Part shown: positions 31,004 to 40,300 of the stretch, one piece after another | Layout of the letters: the number at the start of each line of letters is the position of its first letter | Position numbering within the stretch: the stretch's first letter is position 1 | NCBI GenBank assembly: GCA_009773645.1 | Contig: WSYB01000032.1 | Location: 1-47,312, forward strand | Direction of reading: 5' to 3' | Source of the DNA: Geobacteraceae bacterium | Lineage (GTDB): Bacteria > Desulfobacterota > Desulfuromonadia > Geobacterales > Geobacteraceae | DNA: 47,312 nucleotides | Notes under the pieces: generated by a model | What the model was told of the DNA's origin: nothing | Database searches by the model: none | The model's input: the letters and a program-made list of their open reading frames with translations, nothing else | Position numbers and translations under genes: made by a program

Positions 31004-31842
31004 CGGTTTACCTCACCTCCTTTCTTGCCAAAAGGTTGCAATTCCCGCGTATTAGGACCCCTGCCAGGAAACTTTACCCCTTTTAGATTTATCCCCTTGA
31101 CAATCTCTCCTGTCTTTACTCTGACTTCAACGGGCGCCACAGGCGCCTGTTCACCGTAACTATCTACAATTTCACCTGAGAGGGGGGGACCGCCGCCGTA
31201 CACATTCCTGGTCTTTAGATAATAATTGCCGCCCGCATGAACTCTCAGAATATACTTACCGTCTTTAGCCGTTTTATCTGAGACAAAGAGTGGTTTCCCG
31301 ACGATCGTCGGCGTTACAAAGGCAAAGACCAGCACGCCTTCCACAGGCTTTCCATCCGCATCCTGAACATAACCTTCTATAGCGGTAATCCCCTCTTTGA
31401 CCACCGATCTTTTGTAGGGAACGGCCTCTGCGATAACCCCTACGTCAAGCTTCTCTCCCTTTTTTATGACATATTCCCTAGGGGTGCCTTTTTCATCCCG
31501 GCTGATAAACAAATAATCCCCTTCTATCGGCGGACCGATCAGCTTTTTTGCCTCTCTTTTTATTGCGCCAAGGCAATACTTTCCTTCGAGGAGCTCTACG
31601 GAAAATCTTCCCTTATCATCCGTCTCAGCAACAAAGTCTGGGACTCTCCAGTATTTATCACTGGAAGGAGGTGGGCCTGTCGCTATATTATACAAAAAAA
31701 CCATCCCGCCACTCATCGGCCCACCTCCCTTAATCATCAGTTGGCCTGAAACGGTGCCCACCTTCACATCTTCAGCATGGCTCATGCCAAACACGGCCAG
31801 GATACATAAAGAAACAACTGCAATGGAAACTAATCTTCTCAT
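31000..31842 (-). CDS. Exported carboxypeptidase-regulatory-like surface protein
   Basis: 280-residue secreted protein with a signal peptide (SIAVVSLCILAVFGMSHA) and two carboxypeptidase-regulatory-like beta-sandwich modules: VSGQLMIKGGGPMSGGMVFL ... DDKGRFSVELLEGKYCLGAI and IEGYVQDADGKPVEGVLVFA ... DGKYILRVHAGGNYYLKTR. The C-terminal 60 residues carry VRVKTGEIVKGINLKGVKF and a Lys/Gly-rich tail. AGGGGAGG precedes ATG 31842. Its last codons contain the ribosome-binding site of the following 20-residue peptide gene, so peptide production is coupled to this protein. Confidence 0.85.
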   Translation of the reverse strand: MRRLVSIAVVSLCILAVFGMSHAEDVKVGTVSGQLMIKGGGPMSGGMVFLYNIATGPPPSSDKYWRVPDFVAETDDKGRFSVELLEGKYCLGAIKREAKKLIGPPIEGDYLFISRDEKGTPREYVIKKGEKLDVGVIAEAVPYKRSVVKEGITAIEGYVQDADGKPVEGVLVFAFVTPTIVGKPLFVSDKTAKDGKYILRVHAGGNYYLKTRNVYGGGPPLSGEIVDSYGEQAPVAPVEVRVKTGEIVKGINLKGVKFPGRGPNTRELQPFGKKGGEVNR

Positions 31843-31883
31843 GCGTAACCTCCCCTTGGGCGTAATATACCATGACGCATACC

Positions 31884-33878
31884 TTAGTCTCTCACACCCA
31901 CACCTTGTACCACGGAGGTGAGAAACGGAAAGAATACAACCCGGCTGAGTTCATTGTCATCTTCGTTATCGTAAATAGTTTTTTCAATTTTTTCCTTTTT
32001 ATCTTCACCCCACCAGTTATTCGATATATTTATATCCTGATTCTGTCCATCACCCAATGAAACATTATACTTGAAATTCTCAAAGATATTGTTGTTGAAA
32101 AAGTGGGGTGGCTCAACACTCTTGTCCAATTTCATAAAGTCAACCGCATTTATATGCTGCCTGACAAACAATACACCGACATCATTATTTCGAACAACGT
32201 TGTTTTTGACGGAAATATTTCCTTCAAAACGCATAAATCTTATGCCGACCTTATTATTTACAAAATTATTGTGCTCCACCAAAAGGTTTGCGGTGTTAAA
32301 ATGGAGACCTCTGTTGTTATTGGTAAAAACAGAATCCGATATTTTAACGTTTGAATAGTGAACCATTACCCCGGAATATGCCCACTCAAATTGGCAGTAT
32401 TCGATAACATTATCGGTTTCTGCGGCAATAAACTGAACATATGACCAGTCATTTATCTGGGGCCTCTCCTCGGCGGATGTAAAAATAATCCTCTTTTCCC
32501 CGGTCCCTCTGGCCACCATCCGTCCTTCTACAAGTATTTCCCCATCGCCAAAGCCGTTATCGTCTTGATCGATCCGGCTGAATTTTATGACGGTTCCAGG
32601 CTTGATGGTAAGTGTCGCCCCTCGCTTGACCGAAACTACTCCTTTTATCAGGATATTCCCTTGCCACACCGTATCTCTGTCTACGACCCGGTCCGCCACA
32701 ATTGTCACGCCCTTGGCGGCAGCCTTGTCCGTGGTTGTTTCTTTTTTCTCGGGCTTGTCCGGTGGAAGCCGAACTGCCTCTAACGATTCGGCCATTACTT
32801 TCCCGACGGTAATATTAACGTTATCTATCAGCACTCCAGCCTTATTATATGAGACGACATGTCTGGAATTCCCCTGATAAAGCCCATAGATTTCCCCCTT
32901 GTGGGGGCCGTCGCCCAGGGTATCTCTGGCCACAACATTGTAGTCGCCCGCCTTGTCCAAGTGAATGAAATAATTGCCGTTCTTGTCGGTTTCTCCTGAT
33001 TTTTCCGTGCCATGGCTCAGATGGTACATCATAAAAACCGGTGATTCGCTTTTATAGGCAAGCACCGTAATACCGGCAACAGGTTTTCCTCCCGCATCGG
33101 TGACTTTGCCTTGAATTCCGGTCTTTAACCTGGAGGCTGCACTCTCAAGCGTCGCGTAATCGTTGGTTTTTATCGAAGGAGTGTCAACAAAAGCGTTTCT
33201 ATCATCCTTTGGATAACATGGCACTTCAATCTGGACTGTCTTATCAGATTTGACTTCCACCGGATTCTGGGGGTAATAACAGAATAAATCCCCCTTTTTG
33301 AGCGGCTTGTTTCCCTTGCCGCTTTCTATTTTTTTGGCAATCACCACATATTTGCCGGGAGGAACGGCAAGATTGAATCTCCCATCGCCACCAACAGATT
33401 CGGTCCTCAGCCCAAGACCTCTAAATGGTCTGCTCTCCGGAGTATAAATCGCGACATAAGCGCCTTTCACCGGCTGGCCCTTATACGTTACAATTCCGTT
33501 TAAAGAGGGCACGCCCTCCTCGTAAACTGGCGGCAGCTTTATCTCATTGGCTATAAGGGTAACCCATATATCTTCTTTTTTCACCTTAATGGGATTTTTA
33601 CCATGATAAGCGGAATATTCCTTCCCATCCTTGATCCCTCTGGCGGTAAAGTAATATTCCCCTTCCGGCAGTTGAGCCTTGTACAAGCCTTTATTGTCGG
33701 TAGCCTCTGATATATACGCAGGAGCACCGGATTGAATATCCTCATAACTCTTATATGCGTACACCTTTGCCCCATTGAGGGGGCCGGATTCGGTAAAGAC
33801 CCTTCCTTCGATGTTTATATCCGCAGCTGCAGCCAACGCCGGATACATCAGTAAAAAAAGCGCGAGGATTCTCATCAT
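31884..33878 (-). CDS. Exported protein with carboxypeptidase-regulatory and beta-helix domains
   Basis: 664-residue secreted protein. Signal peptide MMRILALFLLMYPALAAAAD. Residues about 20-370 hold three carboxypeptidase-regulatory-like modules (EGRVFTESGPLNGAKVYAYK, NGIVTYKGQPVKGAYVAIYT, QGKVTDAGGKPVAGITVLAY). From about residue 400 a beta-helix module follows, starting DTVWQGNILIKGVVSVKRGA and containing NTANLLVEHNNFVNN rungs and a NNWWGEDKK end block. It thus joins in one chain the two domain types that are separate in the genes at 27668-31842. AAAGG precedes ATG 33878. Surface location is likely; ligand unknown. Confidence 0.85.
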   Translation of the reverse strand: MMRILALFLLMYPALAAAADINIEGRVFTESGPLNGAKVYAYKSYEDIQSGAPAYISEATDNKGLYKAQLPEGEYYFTARGIKDGKEYSAYHGKNPIKVKKEDIWVTLIANEIKLPPVYEEGVPSLNGIVTYKGQPVKGAYVAIYTPESRPFRGLGLRTESVGGDGRFNLAVPPGKYVVIAKKIESGKGNKPLKKGDLFCYYPQNPVEVKSDKTVQIEVPCYPKDDRNAFVDTPSIKTNDYATLESAASRLKTGIQGKVTDAGGKPVAGITVLAYKSESPVFMMYHLSHGTEKSGETDKNGNYFIHLDKAGDYNVVARDTLGDGPHKGEIYGLYQGNSRHVVSYNKAGVLIDNVNITVGKVMAESLEAVRLPPDKPEKKETTTDKAAAKGVTIVADRVVDRDTVWQGNILIKGVVSVKRGATLTIKPGTVIKFSRIDQDDNGFGDGEILVEGRMVARGTGEKRIIFTSAEERPQINDWSYVQFIAAETDNVIEYCQFEWAYSGVMVHYSNVKISDSVFTNNNRGLHFNTANLLVEHNNFVNNKVGIRFMRFEGNISVKNNVVRNNDVGVLFVRQHINAVDFMKLDKSVEPPHFFNNNIFENFKYNVSLGDGQNQDINISNNWWGEDKKEKIEKTIYDNEDDNELSRVVFFPFLTSVVQGVGVRD

Positions 33879-34291
33879 ATAGACCTTTGACCTCTTTTAG
33901 AGCTAATTGGCCGGAGAAACAATACCAAATTAACAACCTATCGGTAATCGGGTAAGAGTCAAAAAAAATCGGAACTACCGCCACTAAAAGGTAACATCAT
34001 GACCCTGACCATATAGACCGCCAGGCGCTACGGAGTTGCTCTTCTCCTCGCACCAAACTCTTGTCCGGGCTTTGATTTCAACGTCTCAACCTTTATGTGG
34101 TTATAGTTCCGTAGCAATATACAGGCCAAAACCAGCGCATCTGTGTGTGACCGATTAAGGCTATTATCTAAATTATGCTGATCTATCCTCCTATTTTAAT
34201 AGCATAAAAATAATGTTCGAACAATTTAAAACGACACAATTTAAAACACAGAGAATTACAGATGCAATCAATTAAATTCACACATTGATGT
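33879..34291 (-). other. 413-bp non-coding region upstream of the 664-residue protein
   Basis: No gene supported. On the minus strand it contains a sigma-54-like promoter (34113-34129), a hairpin (GGTGC-GA-GGAG...CTCC-GTA-GCGCC, about 34024-34052), an eight-T run (33961-33968) and, farther upstream, two tandem 15-base units (34221-34235 and 34236-34250, ACAATTTAAAACGAC / ACAATTTAAAACACA) that could be binding sites. Confidence 0.55.
34113..34129 (-). promoter_or_regulatory. Sigma-54 (-24/-12) promoter-like site
   Basis: Minus strand TTGGCCTGTATATTGCT: GG (34127-34126) and GC (34115-34114) are 10 bases apart, as required, with TTGGC and TTGCT matching the consensus. Predicted start near 34102, about 220 bases before the 664-residue protein. 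It would start a transcript covering peptide 1 and possibly the downstream maturation cassette. Confidence 0.55.
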
Positions 34292-34354
34292 TCAGCATGG
34301 ATGCACAGCAGCACTCCCCACAACCTTTGGCGGTATATATCTTTTTCTCATCAT
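34292..34354 (-). CDS. 20-residue peptide gene 2, candidate RiPP precursor
   Basis: Encodes MMRKRYIPPKVVGSAAVHPC. GGAGG lies six bases before the first ATG, within CAAGAAAGGAGGTG, which is identical to the initiation region of peptide gene 1. The stop of the giant propeller/FN3 gene is 42 bp upstream, so it is probably on the same transcript. Compared with peptide 1 the last nine residues are identical, the Lys/Arg-Tyr-x-x-Pro-Lys part is conservatively changed, and the length is the same. No signal peptide. As for peptide 1, modification by the PqqD/radical SAM/SPASM cassette is proposed but not shown. Confidence 0.85.
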   Translation of the reverse strand: MMRKRYIPPKVVGSAAVHPC

Positions 34355-34395
34355 GTGGCACCTCCTTTCTTGGGTTGTCTGCCTGAAACTTACTC

Positions 34396-37300
34396 TCAGC
34401 GGCAAACATTCGCCCCGGTCTCGTATGGCTTCGCAAATACCGAAGCTTCGCTGAAAGGAGACTGCAGCGCTCCCTTGAGCGCGCGCACCCGATAACGGTA
34501 TTTACAGTTCGGGTCGATGGCGACGTTGTCGGTATAGGTCAAGGTTGCACCATCGACGATCTTGACAGTCGCCCAGTATCCATCCCGCGCCTGCCGCTGG
34601 ATCTCGAAATAGTCCGGATTGTCGCAAGGATCGGGCGAGCAGGCGACAGGGGTCCAATCGAGCCGAATCATGAAGCCGCCATTCAGGGGGATGGCGGTCA
34701 GATTCTGATTGGGGATACTCAGGGTGGTCGCGCTTTTTTCGGTGCTTTCCGGGGATTCGGTACCGTTCGCCGCGTGCACATGGTAATAGTACGCCGTATT
34801 CTCCGTGAGCCCCGCATCCTGATGGCAGTAAACTGCCGGTGTAGCTGTCGGACAACTGACGGTCGGGTAGGGTTCGCCGCAGTATGAAGTGCTGTATGTC
34901 ACGCTCGGGTTGGCGATCTGGCCGTATGTCCCCCCGCTTCCCGTTTTGCGGTCCACCTTGTAGCTGGTGGCGCCGTATGATAACGGCCAGCATATATCGA
35001 TCCGATCTTCGGAGATGGCAGTTGCGGTAATCGAGGGTATTGCCGGAGTGGTGGTGGCCGACGCCTCCGGGCTGGTAGCCGAATAGCCGCCGGAAGAGTT
35101 GGCGCTGACCCGATAGTAGTACAGCGTGCCGGAGCTAAGGCCGGTGTTGTTGTTGAAAGTTGTCACATCCGTGCCCACCGTGCCGACGGAACCCCAGGAA
35201 CCGGATGCTCCGGTCTTGCGCTCGATGTTGTAGCCGCTGTTGCCAAAGACATTCGGCGACCACGTTACGGTGATGTTCGAAGCGGTTATCCCGCTCAAAG
35301 TAGGCTGAACAGGCGCAACCGGCTTTGTCGACTGGGACACGGAACTGCTTATAGCGGAATCCGGTGTCAGCGGTGGTCCGGAAGGTCCGGTGGCCACAAC
35401 CCGATAGCAGTAAAAGGTTCCGGGGGTGAGGCCGGCATGGTTGTAGGATGTTGTATTGATCGCCACCGTGATGGGTCCGTTCCAGTTCCCTGCGGTGCAG
35501 TCCGCCCCTGAGCGTTGTTTCCAGTAGAGCTTGTAGCCGTTATCCCCGTAAACATTACTCCACGTCGGCGTCAGCTGGGTCGTGGTTGTGGATGCCGCCG
35601 TGGGAGCGTACATGGTCGGCACCGGCGGAGTGATGGTATCCCACTGCTCTTCACTCCAGGCCGTATAGTCCGTCGCATTGTATTTAGCCCTCACCCGGAA
35701 CCGGTACGTATAGCCGGCTGTCAACCCCGCTGTCGACGTGGTGTTGATTATCCGGGTGGTGCCGTCAACCGGCTGGGCCTGAGTAAAGGTCGTGCAGGCG
35801 CCTACTGTACGAACTGAGGGAGTTTGGTGATCAGTCGACGGACACCTTTCAACTTCATAACCATTGGTGGCGGCGTCAATCTTGTTCCAGGATACCTCAA
35901 GCGGATTGGTGGTCAGAACCGGGGCTCTGTCGGAGCGGCGGAAGATATGCCCGACTTCCGGCGCGAAGTAGGAGAAATTGATGGTGGTCGATGTCGGCGG
36001 TGTGTTCAGCTGGAAGTTGTTGATCTTCGTCCTTTGGCTTGTCCCGGCCGTATGAGGCATTCTTCCCATCTGGTATATCCAGTACAGGTTCGGTGTATAC
36101 GTGTCACCGGACAAGAGATCGAGCTGTCTTTTCAACTCCCACGCTCCCCCGGTGGGTGCGGTGTAGAACATCACGTTGCTGCCGGATTTCGCCAGTCTCA
36201 TTCTCCCTGAAGTTTCGCCGGACGGGATGATGAGTTGTTCCGTTACCCATGTTATCGGTTCGTAGATGCTTACCCAGTATGCTTCCACCGCCTGCGCAGC
36301 CGGCCGCGGATCGAATATGGTGTATGAGTCGTTGCTGGCGATCTGGTACGGGAACGGAGGATCCACGGTGATGGTGTTGGCGGTGTTGCCCGTGATTGTC
36401 CTGAAGAGACCGATATTGGGTCCGCTGGACATGTACAGGTGGAAACCCTGCCATTGGTTTGTGCCCCAGTTCTTCGGCGGCAGGGTAGTGCCCGTGTTAT
36501 CGGATGAATCGACGAGCATGGCGTTGGTGTTGTTTTTACCGTCCTGGGTGCTGCCGTTGGTGCCGGCATTGCCCGCTATGACATTGATCCTGTAGGCATC
36601 GACATTGAATATCTTGTAGGAGTCGCCGCTGCCGATGGGAGAGGTGAATCCGGTGCCTGCCACGGTGACGCTGGTGGCGTCACTGCTGGTGATTTTCAGG
36701 ATCTGTCCCGCATTGGCTCCACTGGTCATATTCAGGTAGTAGGTCTGCCACTGATTGGCGCTCCAGCTCTTCGTGGTATCGACGAGTTTGGTGTTGGTGC
36801 TCCCGCTTGCGGCGGCAGTTCCCGTCACCTGGGCCGGATCGTTGGGGAATGGGCTGTCCAGGGTTATGCTGTTGGCCGTATTGGCGGTGATCTTGCGAAC
36901 CAGCTGGTTGTTGGGGCCGGAGATCATCTGCAGGTAGTAGTCTTTCCACTGGTCGACGGCCCAGCTCTTCCAGGGGGTTGTGGAGCCGGCCATGGTCCTC
37001 GTGTCGTACAGGGTGTCCAGGGTGGCCGACACAGCGGTGCTCCTGCCGTTGTCCTGCGGGACCAGACGGCCGCGGTGAATGTAGGTGTTGTAGGATATGC
37101 CAATGGGTGACTGAAAGTCGTATCTCATCGAGGCATACGTATTGGTCAGGTAGAGATAGGGGAGCGAGGTGTCCGGTGGTATCAGGCCGCTCATGATCGT
37201 GTAGTCGATCTGGGTGTCGAAATTACCCGTGAGGGGCGTGAGATCTTTCAGGGCCAGGAGCTCGTAGTTGTAGTTGTTGGCGTAGCCGGGGGCGACAGAG

Positions 37301-40300
37301 TAGAACTCGGCCTCCGGGTTGGTCAGCGTCAGTTTTGCCGTACCGTTATTCGGTAAACCGGGAGCTACGGTCTTTGTTACTGTACCGCTGCCTTGCGTGG
37401 CAGCCGTGGCGCCGATCATATAGGTGTCGGTCGGGCTGACGGGGCTGGCGAATGGTGTCGCCACGGTAAGCGTGGTGGCGGTCTTGCCGGTAATGGGTCG
37501 CGACTGGCCGTTGTTGCTCCCCGAGGTCATCATCAGGTAGTACCCCTGGGTCCAGTCGGAGAGCCAGGTGTTCGCCGTATCCACAAGGTCGGTGGTGCTG
37601 CTGCCGGGGCTCCCGACGGCGGTGCCGAAATAGGAGGCGATCTGGGCGTTGGGCGAGATGAGATAGGTGTCGCCGGGGAGGATGGCACTGTCAAAGGCGG
37701 GCGATACGGTAACCGAAGTGGGGGTGTTGCCGGTTATCTTGCGTACCTTGCCTGCGTTGTCGCGTGAGGTCATCATCAGGTAGTACCCTGTATAATTGGT
37801 TGCCCCCCACCAGCTTGCCGTATCCACCAGTTGGGTAGCGCTGGAGCCGCTCCCCACGGCTGTCCCGAAATAGGAGGCCACCTTGGCAGGCGGCGCGATC
37901 AGGTAGGTGTCGCCCACGACGATTGGGGACGGGAAGGCATCGACAGTGAGCGCTGTGGCTGTTTTACCCGTGATCCTGCGCGCGTGGCCGTTGTTGCTGC
38001 CGGAAGTCATCATCACGTAGTACCCCTGGGTCCAGTCGGTTCCCCAGGTGTTTGCGCTATCCACGAGCTGGGTGGTGCTGGAGCCGCTCCCCGCCGCCGT
38101 GCCGAAGTAGGAGGCGATCCGGTAGGTTTCCCCGGTGTTGTTCAGTGAGGAGAATGGCGTTGACGTATAGATGTACTGACTGTTATTACCGCGGATCGTC
38201 CTTTCCTGCCCGATCTTCGCGGCATCGCCGCTTGTGATGATCTTGATTTTAAACCCGTTCCACTCGTGGGTTCCCCAGTTTTTGTCCGCATCGTAGAGGC
38301 TGTCGTTGGGGTTGGCACCATCGTACCAGGTCGCCTTTCCGTATGCCGTCTGGAGAACCACGTAGCTGTCGCCGCTATTGATGGTCTCGGTCGTAAAGGC
38401 CGGGCTTGCATAAATGGCGCTGTTGACGCTGCCGGCGATATTTTTGGTGTACGTGTTTGCCCCGGAGGTGATCACCACCGGTTGATTGATCCAGTAGTCG
38501 CCGATAGGCCAGTATTTCGACGCATCCTCGATAACGGTATATGAGGATTCATACTGGGTTTGAGACACCGAAAGTGCAGGCGCATTGGGCGGGGTGGTCT
38601 TGCACTGCGGCGCGCTGTAGACGGGGGACGGGGGGGTCGGCTCGGTACTGTACGCCTTCACCTGGTAACAATACTGGGTGTTTAACGCGAGAGGGCTATG
38701 CACATAGGAGACGTTGTTTATCGGGTGCGCCGCCACAATCTCACTCCAGGGGCCGGTGCTTGTGGGTCCCGTTTCTATGGCATAGCTGGTTTCGCCCGGC
38801 AGCTGGTTCCATGAAAGGGTGAGCGATGTGGCGCTCGCCGGTGTTACAGTCAGGGTCGGGGCGGTGAGGTTCGTCCACGCATGCAGCACGTTGCCGGCAG
38901 CGGATGTATTGCCGGACACCGTGGCGACGATTCTGTACCGGTAATTGGTACCCGCCGCAAGGCCGGTTGCGGAATAAGGTGACGTCACATTGCTCGCTTT
39001 GGTCGTCCATCCGGCGTACGTGCCGTCTGCGCCTCTACAGGTGCTTGGATTACTGTCACTGTTATTGCAGGACGATTGCTCGACGTTATATCCCGTAGCT
39101 TCCGGTACCGTCGACCATACCAGATTGATCTGCCCGGATGCCCCGGTGGCGCTGCTCAGGGTGGGAGTAGGCAGTTTGGTCTTTGCGTTCTGCTCGCCGC
39201 TCCAGGCGGAATCTCCGGCGGCATTGGCGGCTTTGACGTGGAAGTAGTATGTCTTATTCGGCAGCAGGCCGGTAACGGTGCAGTTGAGGTTCAGGTTGAT
39301 CGGACAGCCGGAGGGGACATAGGTACCGCCCGTCCCTTCCTTGTATTCCAGGGTGTAGGAGGTTACATTCGCCCCGGGCACAACGGGGTTGGTCCAGGCC
39401 AGATACATCTGTGTATCGGTGATGGTAGTGGGAGCGCTCAGTGTCGGCACGGCCAGAGCCGCTGTGCCGCTCTGCTCGTTACTCCAGGCGGAATCTCCGC
39501 CGGTATTGGCGGCCTTGACCTGGAAGTTGTACGCATTCGGTGCCGTAAGGCCGGTAACGGTACAGGTGGTGCCGGCCATGTTGGTGCAGGCCGGGAAGTT
39601 GGCGTAGGCGCCGCCCGACACCTTGTATTGCAGCGTATAGGTGGCCGCACCGGTGACGGCGTTCCAACCCAGAACCATCTGGGTATTGGTGATACTGGTG
39701 GGTGCGTTCAATGTCGGAGCCACCGGTTTGGTTATGGCGCTCGGCTCGTTGCTCGGCAGAGAATATCCGGAGACGCTGTTGGTGCTGACCCGATAGGAGT
39801 AGGTGGTACCGGGTGTAAGTCCTTGATCTACATGGTAATTCTCGTTGGTTAATTTGGTGGGCAGATCTCCCCACGCCCCCGCGCCGATTTTGCGCTCAAC
39901 CTTGTACCCGGTGTTCCCCGTTACCTGATCCCAGTTAACGGTAATTTGACTGGTGGAGTCCACCGTCAGGGTGGTCAGGGTCGGTTTCGGGAGTCTGGTG
40001 GTGACGCACATTGGTGGCGTCTTCCGGGAAGGAAGGCTGCTGAAAATGGCGTTGATCCTGTAGCAATAGTTGGTACCGGCGGTCAGCCCCGTGTCAGGGT
40101 GGCTCGTGGCGCCGGCACCGGGCGTGGCTATCACGGTCCAGGTGCTGACGGGGGTTGCCGGTCCGGGGGTCCGTTCGATGATGAACGTGGCACTGGCGTT
40201 GTTATGTTGCCAGCTCAGGTCCACCTTGCTGTAATCTGCCTGGGAAGTCCCCGTGAACGGTGCGGGAACCAGGAGATAGCCGTTTGTCTGCTTAAGGACC

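Noticed and set aside
33980-34010. Possible third tiny peptide (MMLPFSGGSSDFF) on the minus strand
   Set aside because: No good ribosome-binding site and no similarity to the VGSAAVHPC pair.
33961-34110. Possible riboswitch closed by GGAACTA/TAGTTCC followed by T8
   Set aside because: The 5' arm (34104-34110) lies upstream of the start predicted from the sigma-54 site, so it would not be in that transcript, and the interior matches no riboswitch class I know.
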